Numbered from the stretch's first letter, positions 25,681-34,826 are shown. The stretch is DNA of 64,000 bases from Paenibacillus durus ATCC 35681 (GCF_000993825.1 NZ_CP011114.1:2046001-2110000), one strand, 5' to 3'. Made by a program: numbers and translations. Notes: generated by a model from the letters alone, not told the origin.

Positions 25681-26818
25681 GCAGGTGTTCAACGATCTGA
25701 AACGAACGATTATGAACATGTCGCGGGCAAGCCGCTTGCGAAGAGCGGACAGCCGATATGCGATGGACGTCCCGGAGGATATCGGGATCAAGCTGAATAA
25801 TGGCTGTAATTTGCGCTGCAAGCATTGCTATGAATGGAATGAAGACGGCTTCCACCGGGAGATGACCAAGGAGGATCAGAAGAAGGAAATTGATATCGCG
25901 CTTGTAGAGAAGGTGCTGGCATTTACCCGGGAAAAGAAATCGAAGGTGTACCTGTGGGGCGGCGAGCCGCTCTATTACAGCCAATTTTCGCAGCTGGCCG
26001 AGCTGCTCGAACAGGATCAGCGGACTGTTACGGTTTGTACGAACGCGGTCTTGCTGGAGCAGCATCTGGAATCGCTGCTCAAGATGGGCGAAGGGCTGGT
26101 CGTTCTGGCCAGCCTGGAAGGCTTCGAAGCGGAGAACGATGCGATCAGGGGCAAAGGGACCTATCAAAAGGTTATCCAGGCGGTAGAGCTGCTACTGGAG
26201 CTTCAAAGAAAGGGCATTTTCAAAGGCAAGGTCTCGATCAGCCTGACGGTGAACGATGCCATGATTCCGAAGCTGTTTTCTTTTATGCAGCATTTTCAGG
26301 AGATCGGCGTCGACTCCGTCTATTTCGTCTATCCCTGGTATATTTCCGCTGAGTCCGCGGCAGACATGGATGATTTGTACAGAAAGGAGCTCAGCTGGCT
26401 GAACCCGGCCGAGCCCGGAAGCTGCAGCTGGCATTCCTTCACCTACCGCATCTCACCGGAGAACGTAGAGCAGCTGAAGGAGGAGGTTCGCCGGATCTCG
26501 GAGCATACGTGGAGCAGCCGCATCCGGTTCATGCCTGCGCTGGAGCTTGACGAAATCGGTGATTTCGTGAGCGGGGTCCAGATGACGGGGATGAAGCGGA
26601 AAGAGTGCCTGGCCATCTCCACCCGGATGGATGTGCTGCCCAGCGGGAACGTAACGCCGTGCAAATTCTTTCCGGAGCTTGCCGTCGGCAACATCAGCGA
26701 AGCATCCGCCGAAGAGGTGTGGCACGGGGAGAATTACGGCAAGCACCGTGAGCTGCTGTCCTGCGGGTTGATGCCGGTCTGTTCCCGCTGCGGCCTGCTG
26801 TATCATTACGGACGGTAA
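25649..26818 (+). CDS. Radical SAM/SPASM enzyme
   Basis: ATG 25649 is chosen (GGAGGG eight bases upstream, inside the previous gene). The 389-residue protein has CNLRCKHCYEW (about residue 53) for the SAM [4Fe-4S] cluster and YLWGGEPLYY. A C-terminal SPASM Cys set follows: KECLAIST, GNVTPCKFFPE and CGLMPVCSRCG. SPASM enzymes modify peptides or carrier-bound and sugar substrates; BtrN of butirosin is a small SPASM-type dehydrogenase. There is no precursor peptide gene nearby, so the substrate is more likely the ACP-tethered or glycosylated intermediate. Confidence 0.85.
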   Translation: MQPKTTRKFDEQVFNDLKRTIMNMSRASRLRRADSRYAMDVPEDIGIKLNNGCNLRCKHCYEWNEDGFHREMTKEDQKKEIDIALVEKVLAFTREKKSKVYLWGGEPLYYSQFSQLAELLEQDQRTVTVCTNAVLLEQHLESLLKMGEGLVVLASLEGFEAENDAIRGKGTYQKVIQAVELLLELQRKGIFKGKVSISLTVNDAMIPKLFSFMQHFQEIGVDSVYFVYPWYISAESAADMDDLYRKELSWLNPAEPGSCSWHSFTYRISPENVEQLKEEVRRISEHTWSSRIRFMPALELDEIGDFVSGVQMTGMKRKECLAISTRMDVLPSGNVTPCKFFPELAVGNISEASAEEVWHGENYGKHRELLSCGLMPVCSRCGLLYHYGR

Positions 26819-26851
26819 TTCCAACATATAAGAGCAGGGTGTTGATGCTAC

Positions 26852-27838
26852 TTGGAAGAAGCGATCAAGGTTGAGCAATTAGCCAAGAGCTTTACCTATT
26901 ATACGAAGGAAGTCGGAGTGATAAACTCCCTCAAAAATCTGATCCACCGCAAAACCTTAACCAAGCAAGCGGTAAAGGACATCACCTTCTCCATCGGCAA
27001 GGGCGAAATGGTCGCCTTTCTCGGACCGAACGGTGCGGGCAAAACAACGACGTTAAAGATGCTCTCCGGCATCCTGCATCCGACTGGCGGCAGCCTTTCC
27101 GTGCTGGGGTTCAAGCCTTATGAGCGGAAAAAAGAGTTCAAGAAGCGTTTCGCGATCGTCATGGGCCAGAAAAGCCAGCTGTGGCCGGACCTGCCCGCGG
27201 CGGAATCGATTCTGCTGAACCGGTACATCTATCAGGTCGAGGAGCAGACCTACAAGCGGACGCTGGATGAGCTGGTCGAACTTCTGGATGTGAAGCATGT
27301 GCTGAATGTCCAGGTCCGGCGGCTGTCGCTGGGCGAGCGCATGAAGATGGAGCTGATCGCCGCGCTTATCCATAAGCCCGAGCTGCTATTTCTGGATGAG
27401 CCTACCATCGGGCTAGATGTCGTCACACAGAAGAGAGTCAGGGAGTTCTTGGCGCACTACAACGAACATTACAAGACAACGATTATTTTGACGAGCCACT
27501 ATATGAAGGATGTTGAGGACTTGTGCAAAAGAACGCTGATTATCAACGACGGCCGGCTCGTCTTCGACGGCAGCTTGAATCAGGTGCACAGTACAGTGAA
27601 TGAAATCAAGATTGTCAAGCTGAAATTCAGCCAATCCGTGGAAGCGTTCAGGCTTGAGCCGTTCGGGGCCGTTCGTCAGACGGACGAATTTGCGGCAACG
27701 CTGGAAATCGCCAAGGAACTGATTAACCCGATTTCAAGAGAGCTGCTGAGCCTGTTCCCGATCGAGGATATTACGATTGAAGAGAGGCCCATCGAGGAAG
27801 TGATCGTCTCTCTTTATAACAGGACGCAGCCCGTATGA
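26852..27838 (+). CDS. ABC exporter ATPase (COG4586-like)
   Basis: A 328-residue ATPase starting at TTG 26852. It carries the long N-terminal extension typical of this group (SFTYYTKEVGVINSLKNLIHRK), Walker A GPNGAGKTT (about residue 62), signature RRLSLGERMKMEL, Walker B LLFLDEPTIGLD and switch His in LTSHYMKDVE. It is followed without a gap by two six-helix permeases. Such three-gene sets (COG4586, COG4587, COG3694) are exporters found in many secondary-metabolite loci. Probable role: export of the product made here. Confidence 0.87.
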   Translation: MEEAIKVEQLAKSFTYYTKEVGVINSLKNLIHRKTLTKQAVKDITFSIGKGEMVAFLGPNGAGKTTTLKMLSGILHPTGGSLSVLGFKPYERKKEFKKRFAIVMGQKSQLWPDLPAAESILLNRYIYQVEEQTYKRTLDELVELLDVKHVLNVQVRRLSLGERMKMELIAALIHKPELLFLDEPTIGLDVVTQKRVREFLAHYNEHYKTTIILTSHYMKDVEDLCKRTLIINDGRLVFDGSLNQVHSTVNEIKIVKLKFSQSVEAFRLEPFGAVRQTDEFAATLEIAKELINPISRELLSLFPIEDITIEERPIEEVIVSLYNRTQPV

Positions 27839-28644
27839 GCATTTATCCGAAGTATATACGCGTCTTTAAGCTGGGCGTTCAGGCTTCGATGGAATATCGT
27901 CTTGACTTTGCCCTTTCCCTGATCAGCGCGTTCTTCCCGATCATGATCCAGTACTATATTTGGACGGCCGTCTACGGGCGGTCCGGCTCAGGGCAATTTT
28001 TCGGCTATACGTACGGAGAAATGATTCTGTATACCATTGTGGCGGCAATTGTAACCAAAATCGTGACAACCAATATGGATCATGTCATCGCATCGGACAT
28101 CAAGGACGGGGCCCTGAATAAATATCTGGTGCAGCCGGCCAGCTACTTCGGGCTGAAGCTATTTACTTTGCTTGGGCAAAAGCTGTTCTTTTTCACGGTT
28201 ATGCTGGCTGTTTTGTTTGTGGTCATCTTTTATTTTGGCGGGCGGTACGGCATCCATATCCCGCTTGTGAACATAGCGTGCTTTGTGGCGGCGATGGCCT
28301 TGTCGCTGATTTTGAACTTTCTCATTTCATACACGATTGCGGCAATCGCCTTCTGGCTGTCCGAAATCTCTTATTTCTTCGAAATGACCGGACTGCTTGT
28401 CATCATTTTGAGCGGTGGCGTGTTTCCGATTGAGGTGTTCGGCCAGGCGGTGAGTCATCTTCTGAACTATCTTCCGTTTAAGTACACGATTTATTTTCCG
28501 TCCAATGTGATCAATGGGAAGCTGATACTGAGTGAGATCACGGAAGGACTGCTGATGCAATTTTTTTGGATCGGCGTCATGTTCCTCGTTTCGAAGCTGG
28601 TGTGGCGGATCGGCTTTAAAAAGTATCTCGGTTTAGGGGGCTAA
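27835..28644 (+). CDS. ABC-2 permease subunit 1
   Basis: A 269-residue protein with six hydrophobic segments, overlapping the ATPase by 4 bases. VFKLGVQASMEYRLDFALSLI at the N terminus and AFWLSEISYFFEMTGLLVIILSGGVFPIEVF near residue 170-200 match the ABC2_membrane_6/COG4587 type. It forms a heterodimeric channel with the next gene product. Confidence 0.83.
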   Translation: MSIYPKYIRVFKLGVQASMEYRLDFALSLISAFFPIMIQYYIWTAVYGRSGSGQFFGYTYGEMILYTIVAAIVTKIVTTNMDHVIASDIKDGALNKYLVQPASYFGLKLFTLLGQKLFFFTVMLAVLFVVIFYFGGRYGIHIPLVNIACFVAAMALSLILNFLISYTIAAIAFWLSEISYFFEMTGLLVIILSGGVFPIEVFGQAVSHLLNYLPFKYTIYFPSNVINGKLILSEITEGLLMQFFWIGVMFLVSKLVWRIGFKKYLGLGG

Positions 28645-28647
28645 CGC

Positions 28648-29460
28648 TTGAAAACGCGGCTCGGCACGCTCAAAACCTATGGCATCATTTATTTACAGTT
28701 CATTAAAAACTGCTTCATCGCGCAAATGGAATACCGCACGAATTTTATACTCGGCATTGCGGTTGAAATCGCCTATCTGCTGTCCAAGCTGCTGTATGTC
28801 GTCGTCGTATATAAGAGCGATTTGCATATCGGCGATATACCGCCAGACGGGATTTTGATGTTCGTGGGTACGTATACGATGATGACGGGTCTTTATTCCG
28901 GCCTGTTCTTCACCAACTTCGTCCGTATTTCGGATTATGTGAGAACGGGGGAGCTGGATCTGCTCATGGTGAAGCCAATCTCCCTGCAGTTTATGGTCTC
29001 GCTCCGTTATATCGATTTGGGCATGCCGATTCCCAATCTCGCCGCAGGCATCACGATGGTTTCCATAGGCTGGAGCGCGCTCGGCATTCCCGTTACCGCG
29101 TACCATCTGTTCTTGTTTGCCCTGTATCTTCTGTCCGCTTTGGTCATTACTTACTGCCTGATGATCATTCCGGCCATTCTGTCCTTTTGGTTCGTTAACA
29201 CCGGGGGGCTTGCGGGCATATTTTATGCGATTTGGGACGCCAACAACATGCCTATGCCGATATACCCGCGGCTGATTCAGAGAATCGGCGTTTACGTGCT
29301 GCCTTTTCTGGTGATTACAAATTTTGCTCCGCTTAGCGTCATGGAGAGGCTGGACGGCGGTCTTATGCTGTGGGGCGCGATCGTCCCGATCCTTCTGTTG
29401 GTGTGCGTCCGTTTGATTTGGAGAAAGGCGATCAAAAATTATAGCAGCGCAAGCGGCTAA
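28648..29460 (+). CDS. ABC-2 permease subunit 2
   Basis: A 270-residue membrane protein starting at TTG 28648, three bases after the previous stop. It has six hydrophobic segments, an N-terminal FIKNCFIAQMEYRTNFILGI and a VRTGELDLLMVKPISLQFMV cytoplasmic stretch typical of COG3694-type permeases. It is the partner of subunit 1 in the exporter. Confidence 0.83.
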   Translation: MKTRLGTLKTYGIIYLQFIKNCFIAQMEYRTNFILGIAVEIAYLLSKLLYVVVVYKSDLHIGDIPPDGILMFVGTYTMMTGLYSGLFFTNFVRISDYVRTGELDLLMVKPISLQFMVSLRYIDLGMPIPNLAAGITMVSIGWSALGIPVTAYHLFLFALYLLSALVITYCLMIIPAILSFWFVNTGGLAGIFYAIWDANNMPMPIYPRLIQRIGVYVLPFLVITNFAPLSVMERLDGGLMLWGAIVPILLLVCVRLIWRKAIKNYSSASG

Positions 29461-29480
29461 AACGACGAGGAGATGTAAAT

Positions 29481-30455
29481 ATGAACACAACTTGGCCATT
29501 GTCAGGCATCACCCTGGTATGCACCGAGTGCAAGAATGCTCTGCATGAAGCGGAAGGACGATTGATCTGCAGGACTTGCGGCCTCGAATACGCACAGGAA
29601 AATGGAGTAGCGAGCATGTTAATCGACCGCCCCGCTGCGGAAGAGCTTGCGGAGGGCGTGGCGCGGAAGGAAGAGATCATCGGCATGTTCGATTCGATTA
29701 ACCGGTCGCTTGATGAGAAACGGCTGTCCAGATTTTCCACCTTTATCAACTGGGGGTATGCCGCTGACGAGAACGGACCATCGGGCGGGCCTCTGGGTAT
29801 TAATCAAAGCAGTATCCGTCTGCTCCGCGAAATCATTGGCGGGCTGGATGTTTCAGGAAGGGATCTTCTCGAAATCGGCTGCGGACGGGGAGGCAATGTG
29901 AACGAGCTGTGCAAAAGCTATGGGGCCGGCAGCGTAGTCGGCATTGATCTGACCCCGTCCAATATTTATTTTTGCCAGGGAAACAACCGGTATAAACAAG
30001 CCTACTATTGTATCGGCGACGCAGAGCAGCTGCCTGTTCGTACAGAAAGCTGCGACTATGTGCTGAACGTCGAGTCCTCGCATTTGTACCCGCATATCGA
30101 GCTGTTTTTTGAAGAGACCTATCGTGTATTAAAGCCCGGCGGGACGTTCATGTATGCGGATATTATGAGCGCTTCCGACCTGCCGCGCTATGAAGCGCAG
30201 TGGCAAAGACTTGGCTTCCGCACCGCATTTATCCGGGACATTACCGGCAATGTATTGCAATCGGGAGACGAGTCGCTGGGCAGCCGCCGGCAGGCGCTTG
30301 AAGGCTCCTTTGAAGGCGATGAACGGGTTATGGAATGGCTGGAGGCGCCCGGCACGCAAAATCACAAGGATATGGTCACAGGCAGCAGGGTGTTTAAAAT
30401 CATCCATCTCGTGAAAGATGCTTCCGGCATCGAAGGTGCGGCAAGCCATGCCTAA
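29481..30455 (+). CDS. Zinc-ribbon class I SAM methyltransferase A
   Basis: A 324-residue protein (ATG after GAGGAGAT). A Cys4 zinc ribbon (CTEC...CRTC, residues about 14-34) is followed by a helical linker, LSRFSTFINWGYA, and a class I methyltransferase domain with motif I LEIGCGRGGNVNELC (about 133), acidic loop GIDLTPSN and motif IV-like LNVESSHLY. A Trm112-like ribbon before a methyltransferase occurs in several natural-product and RNA methylases. Here the locus suggests O- or N-methylation of the product. It is a tandem duplicate of the next gene. Confidence 0.8.
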   Translation: MNTTWPLSGITLVCTECKNALHEAEGRLICRTCGLEYAQENGVASMLIDRPAAEELAEGVARKEEIIGMFDSINRSLDEKRLSRFSTFINWGYAADENGPSGGPLGINQSSIRLLREIIGGLDVSGRDLLEIGCGRGGNVNELCKSYGAGSVVGIDLTPSNIYFCQGNNRYKQAYYCIGDAEQLPVRTESCDYVLNVESSHLYPHIELFFEETYRVLKPGGTFMYADIMSASDLPRYEAQWQRLGFRTAFIRDITGNVLQSGDESLGSRRQALEGSFEGDERVMEWLEAPGTQNHKDMVTGSRVFKIIHLVKDASGIEGAASHA

Positions 30456-30468
30456 GGAGGGGGAAGCG

Positions 30469-31419
30469 GTGAGCAGTGCTCGGCCAATCACTGGCATGAA
30501 CTGGGCATGTCCGAGGTGCAAGCAAACACTGAAGAAAAGGGAGTCCTCATTCGACTGTACGTCATGCGGGGCAAGCTACCCCGTGCAGGGCGGTTCCATT
30601 CCACACCTGCTGCCTGAGAGCAGCGCTCAGGAAACGATGGAGCAAAAGGAGCAGAAGGCGGCGGTTAAGGAGATGTTTACGTCGTTTAACCGGGCCTTGG
30701 AGGATAACGGGGTGTCGCGCTTCTCCACATTTATCAATTGGGGGTATGCCGAGCCTGGCGATGAGAACGGCGGGGCAAGCCTGCCGAGAGGAGTCAATCA
30801 TCAATCGCTGCGGCTTCTGCAGGAGATCCTGAACGGAGTCGATGTGCAGGGGAAGGACGTGCTGGAGATCGCCTGCGGCAGAGGCGGCAACGTACGGGCA
30901 CTCTGCAAAAGCTATGGGCCGCGCACCGTTGCGGGACTTGATTTAACGGAAGCGAATATCGCTTTCTGTCTGGCAAGCAACCGGTATGAACAGGCTTCGT
31001 TCTGCGTCGGCGACGCGGAGGAGCTGCCCATCCCTGATGCGAGCTGCGATATAGTGCTGAATATCGAATCCTCGGATCTTTATCCCCGGATCAACCGTTT
31101 CTATGATGAGGTATTCCGCGTGCTGAAGGCGGGAGGCGTATTCGTATATGCGGATGATCTGGATGCGCTAAAGTTCGAGGAAGGCGAACGGTATTTGCTT
31201 GAGCTGGGCTTTGAAGTGTCGCTATCCCGCGATATCTCCGAGCAGGTTCTGCTGGCAAGCGATTTGGCCAGAGGCAGCCGTCTCGCGGCGCTAGGCGATA
31301 CTCTCGGCAAGGAGAACGCCGTATGGGAAACGATGGGCGTTCCCGGAACGCCGATTTACGATGATATGCGTACGGGAAAGCGCAGGTACAAAATTCTGCA
31401 CCTGGCGAAGAAGGCGTGA
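30469..31419 (+). CDS. Zinc-ribbon class I SAM methyltransferase B
   Basis: GTG 30469 is chosen because AAGGAGGGGG lies six bases upstream; the frame from 30418 overlaps the previous gene. The 316-residue protein repeats the layout of methyltransferase A: Cys4 ribbon (CPRC...CTSC), VSRFSTFINWGYA, motif I LEIACGRGGNVRALC, GLDLTEAN and LNIESSDLY. The two share long identical blocks around the cofactor site but differ in the C-terminal substrate region. That suggests two methyl groups at different positions or sequential steps. Confidence 0.8.
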   Translation: MSSARPITGMNWACPRCKQTLKKRESSFDCTSCGASYPVQGGSIPHLLPESSAQETMEQKEQKAAVKEMFTSFNRALEDNGVSRFSTFINWGYAEPGDENGGASLPRGVNHQSLRLLQEILNGVDVQGKDVLEIACGRGGNVRALCKSYGPRTVAGLDLTEANIAFCLASNRYEQASFCVGDAEELPIPDASCDIVLNIESSDLYPRINRFYDEVFRVLKAGGVFVYADDLDALKFEEGERYLLELGFEVSLSRDISEQVLLASDLARGSRLAALGDTLGKENAVWETMGVPGTPIYDDMRTGKRRYKILHLAKKA

Positions 31420-31423
31420 AGCG

Positions 31424-32371
31424 ATGACGGCTCCCTATTTGACCATTACGGATACCAGTGTATATATTCCTTCATTCCGGGCTTCTGTCGATCAGGTCAT
31501 CCAGGAAATAAACGAAGACGGCGTTTCGTTCCGTTTAAGCGCAGCGGAATACAGAGACAGCGGCTTTGAGTATGTCCCCATCGAGCGGAATGAAAGTCTG
31601 GAGCAAATGATTTATGAAGCATGCGCTCCGGTTTTAAGCCGGGCAAGGCGGGATGGAATACGGCTTTCGGCTATTTTCTTAGCGTGTGTCACGAGCGCCG
31701 GAGTAGAGGCGCAGAGCTTGTTCTCCAGGCTGCTGCGCGAGTTTGACTATGATACAACGCCGGTCATTCAGCTGGAGGAATACGGCTGCTCTACCATTCA
31801 TTTGTCGCTTTATTTAACGAAGGCTTATTTCGCCGGTGAAGGCCGCAGCGGCGACGCTGTATTGTTTGTTGCGGCGGATAAAGCGAACATTTCGCAGCAC
31901 CGCAGCGATACCTATATGCTCTATGGGGATGCGGCCAGTGCTGCTCTATACCAAAGGTCTGCGGCCGAAGGCCAGCAGACTCTATCTACCGAGCTCAAAG
32001 TAGACGGTTTGGTATATGATGATTGTCCCGAACGAGTTAAAATGTACTTTTCAACCTTTTACTTGGCCGTTCGTCAGGTTGTGAAGCAGGTGCTGCGGGA
32101 AGCGGGAATGAGTATGAATGAGATCCGCCTTATTTTTTGCTCGAACCTGGGACTACGCACCTGGAGTACTCTTGCCCGGGCGATCGGCTGTCCATTGGAT
32201 AAATTTTACGCCTCAACGCTTAAAGATGCGGGGCATCTTCATAATACGGACATTCTGCTCAACGTGAATGATGCGATCAGGAACGGTGCGTTGAACAAAG
32301 GCGACTTCTATTTGACGGTGACCGTAGGCTTCGGAGGTTATTACGGCTGTTCCTTGCACAAATATGAGTAA
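31424..32371 (+). CDS. KAS III-like (thiolase fold) enzyme
   Basis: ATG 31424 begins MTAPYLTITDTSVYIPS, the usual first strand, and is preferred over the upstream ATG inside the methyltransferase gene. The 315-residue protein shows the nucleophile in LEEYGCSTIHLSL (about residue 122), DAASAALYQ and a late KDAGHLHNTDILL where KAS III has its Asn. The His of the Cys-His-Asn triad is not obvious, so it may be an acyltransferase, not a condensing enzyme. Some KAS III-like enzymes in secondary metabolism form esters or amides from carrier-bound acyl groups. It overlaps the next gene by 8 bases. Confidence 0.7.
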   Translation: MTAPYLTITDTSVYIPSFRASVDQVIQEINEDGVSFRLSAAEYRDSGFEYVPIERNESLEQMIYEACAPVLSRARRDGIRLSAIFLACVTSAGVEAQSLFSRLLREFDYDTTPVIQLEEYGCSTIHLSLYLTKAYFAGEGRSGDAVLFVAADKANISQHRSDTYMLYGDAASAALYQRSAAEGQQTLSTELKVDGLVYDDCPERVKMYFSTFYLAVRQVVKQVLREAGMSMNEIRLIFCSNLGLRTWSTLARAIGCPLDKFYASTLKDAGHLHNTDILLNVNDAIRNGALNKGDFYLTVTVGFGGYYGCSLHKYE

Positions 32372-32801
32372 CAGAATGAGGGTGGCAATAATTACGGTGA
32401 AGACGGAATTAACGTTTAATGTTCTCTATTCAGGCACAAGAGCGGACGGTGAAAATCAGTCATTGATAGACATAGCCATAGCTCAAATGGAAGCGAATCG
32501 GCAATGGCTGACGGACATGGATATACTGGTGCTTTGCCATCACGCGAATACCCCCCACGCAGAGCATGTTTGTGCCAAAATAAGAAGAGAGCTTAATCTG
32601 CTTGACGTGCTGCCCCTGGCGCTCGGTCATTCCGGAAGCCAGGCCTTCTCCCAAGCGTTGTCGCTGCTGGAATGGCTGATGTCCGGCGGGGAATATCGAA
32701 AGGCGGTATGCGTTCTGGCGGATGAACACTTCGACCAGAGCGGCCTATCGCTGCTGGCCCAAGAGAACCCGCTATCCATTATCGAGATTATGCCCCTGTA
32801 A
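32364..32801 (+). CDS. Half-size thiolase-fold-like protein without the active Cys
   Basis: A 145-residue product starting inside the end of the KAS III-like gene. LNLLDVLPLALGHSGSQAFSQALSLLEWLM followed by RKAVCVLADEH has the helix-strand rhythm of the N-terminal half of a ketosynthase. The usual Cys position reads Ser-Gly-Ser (GHSGSQAF). No C-terminal half follows before the stop. It may pair with the complete enzyme as a non-catalytic subunit, or be a decayed duplicate. Tight overlap and an intact frame favour a real product. It ends the locus; no clear terminator follows. Confidence 0.55.
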   Translation: MSNRMRVAIITVKTELTFNVLYSGTRADGENQSLIDIAIAQMEANRQWLTDMDILVLCHHANTPHAEHVCAKIRRELNLLDVLPLALGHSGSQAFSQALSLLEWLMSGGEYRKAVCVLADEHFDQSGLSLLAQENPLSIIEIMPL

Positions 32802-32850
32802 AGGGGCGTAATCCGCTAGGACAAAGCTCCATCGATTAGTGAGAATAGAC

Positions 32851-33444
32851 CTAATCATTTAATCCCTTTCCACCCAGAATTTGCTGCATATATTTTTCAA
32901 CCCTTGACTCTCGAGTTTTGGATTGTTTGGGTTCGGAAAAATAAAGAAGGTATGCTCTTTGCCGTCCGGGCGTCAAGGCTTCAAAAGCAGTTTTCAATGC
33001 AGGGATTTCATCGAGTTTATTTTGAAATTCTTCAGGAATTGTGTATTCTGTATTCTTTTTAAAATTTACTTCCAAACCGGCTTTTTCAACTTCAATGGCT
33101 TCATCAATATAGGCTTTCAAGATGGGTTCCATTGCAACGATTTCTTGAACACTGGTGAACCGAATCTGCCGCGCCGCCTGTACATTCTCCGTTTGTTGGA
33201 TAAGAATACCATGGGCATCCTTTAACAAGGCCCCTTTCATAAACAGCAGCGCACAGTATTCTTTAAATCCATGTATCAAAACGATGTTTTTGTTCTGAAA
33301 CGTGTAACAGGGAACACCCCACTTCAACTCTTCGGTCAGCTGACAGTCAAGAATGATCATTCTCAATTTCTCAAATTCTTCCTGCCACTTTTCGGCTTTA
33401 CTTAAAAATTCATCAACCTTAGGATTCATTCTGCTATTTGTCAT
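32851..33444 (-). CDS. YdeI-like/DUF1801 protein
   Basis: ATG at 33444 (AGGGGTG upstream) gives 197 residues. The DUF1801 core shows ELKWGVPCYTFQNKNIVLIHGFKEYCALLFMKGALLKD (about 38-75), and the C-terminal YdeI/OmpD-associated part ALTPGRQRAYLLYFSEPKQSKTRESRVEKY contains Arg residues conserved in the family. B. subtilis YdeI has the same length and order. No biochemical role is established. It lies 16 bases upstream of the YjiC-like gene's stop on the same strand and is probably co-transcribed with it. Confidence 0.85.
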   Translation of the reverse strand: MTNSRMNPKVDEFLSKAEKWQEEFEKLRMIILDCQLTEELKWGVPCYTFQNKNIVLIHGFKEYCALLFMKGALLKDAHGILIQQTENVQAARQIRFTSVQEIVAMEPILKAYIDEAIEVEKAGLEVNFKKNTEYTIPEEFQNKLDEIPALKTAFEALTPGRQRAYLLYFSEPKQSKTRESRVEKYMQQILGGKGLND

Positions 33445-33460
33445 CAAGGAACACCCCTCT

Positions 33461-34630
33461 TCAGGCTTTTTTCAAAAAAGAATCAATCACGCCAATGGCT
33501 TTTTCCGGTCCGCCGGACATATGGAAACTATCATTGATTTGTGATATCGCCTCTTTATACTCGCTATTCGTAAGGACCTCGTTTACGGCTTTTCTTAAAG
33601 AGTGCGCGTCAATATTATCTTTTGATAACCTGTAACCCGCTCCAAGCTCAGTCAATCGCTGCGCCACCATGGGTTGGTCCTTGTCATGGGGGATCACAAC
33701 TAAAGGTACATTGTAATGAATAGCTTCATTAACACTGTTCATTCCACCGTGCGTAACAATAACGTCAGATACGTTTAACACTTCTAATTGAGGCACATAT
33801 GGAGAAATAATAAAGTTTTCAGGTGCTTGCTTGATTTTAGTAAAATCAGCTTTCTCTCCGGCTGCGATCACAACTTTCCCCTCAAAATCAGAAAAAGCAT
33901 CAATACAAGTATTGAAGAATTGTTCCACATGATCCAAAACGGTTCCCATAGAAATATAAAGCACTTTTTTATCTTTTAATAAATCAAGAGGGAAGTGATT
34001 GATTGTCTTCCTTTGCGGAAAGCTCGGACCAATAAAAATATAATTTTCCCCAAAAAGCTCATTGTCAGGCTGGAAATATCGGCTTGTGTAAACAATATTT
34101 AAATCACCCGTGTTATTCATGAATTGAAGCATGTTCTTGGGTAAAACAGCGAATTTTTCCTTCATTTGACCAAGTAATCTTTCCGCATTCTCGTCAGGCT
34201 GGAATGAATCAGGGCCGAGAATATTTATGAATTCTTTCTCAGGCATTAAGAATGATGCGGATGAAGAGACACTTGGAATATTTAAAAAATCCCTCACTAA
34301 CTCCCCTGCACAAAATTTATCATAAAAAACAAAGTCAAAGTTAATGGTTTCCGATAACCGCTTAGTAATTTCAAGTATATCCAATGCTGTTTGAATATGG
34401 ATATTTATAAATGCGTTCATTCCCGATGAAGTAAAAGGATTTATGGATGCTTTTCTAAGTAGATCAGTATGAAGATGTACGATCGCGCCAACTCCTTCAA
34501 GCCGTTCCTTAAATTTTTCAGTGGTAATATAGTGGACGTGATCCCCCCGATCCGCAAATGCTTTTACAATACCCAGAGTAGGGTTTACATGTCCCTCGGC
34601 AGGAAAATTAACCATTAAAATGTTCATCAT
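33461..34630 (-). CDS. YjiC-like macrolide-family UDP-glycosyltransferase
   Basis: A 389-residue GT1 enzyme, ATG after AAGGAG nine bases upstream. The N terminus NILMVNFPAEGHVNPTLGIVKAF carries the catalytic His (GHVNP). The donor-site signature ISPYVPQLEVLNVSDVIVTHGGMNSVNEAIHYNVPLVVIPHDKDQP is at about 282-325. B. subtilis YjiC and YdhE are close in design and glucosylate flavonoids, macrolides and other small molecules. It is likely cytoplasmic and used for detoxification. It is on the strand opposite the biosynthetic locus and its terminal position suggests it is not part of it, though resistance by glucosylation cannot be excluded. Confidence 0.88.
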   Translation of the reverse strand: MMNILMVNFPAEGHVNPTLGIVKAFADRGDHVHYITTEKFKERLEGVGAIVHLHTDLLRKASINPFTSSGMNAFINIHIQTALDILEITKRLSETINFDFVFYDKFCAGELVRDFLNIPSVSSSASFLMPEKEFINILGPDSFQPDENAERLLGQMKEKFAVLPKNMLQFMNNTGDLNIVYTSRYFQPDNELFGENYIFIGPSFPQRKTINHFPLDLLKDKKVLYISMGTVLDHVEQFFNTCIDAFSDFEGKVVIAAGEKADFTKIKQAPENFIISPYVPQLEVLNVSDVIVTHGGMNSVNEAIHYNVPLVVIPHDKDQPMVAQRLTELGAGYRLSKDNIDAHSLRKAVNEVLTNSEYKEAISQINDSFHMSGGPEKAIGVIDSFLKKA

Positions 34631-34826
34631 CGGTATTCGCTCCTTAATAATAGAATGATTTCATGATTATTTCAGCATGTTAATTAAATCCAAATTATGG
34701 GTTACTTTATTTACCTTACTATATCTCATCATCTTAATAAAGGATTGGGAAAGGATTCCATTAATAACTTAAGCTCTGCCGGAGATATTAAGCAAGGGAA
34801 AAACATTTATTGAGGAGGAGTATGAC

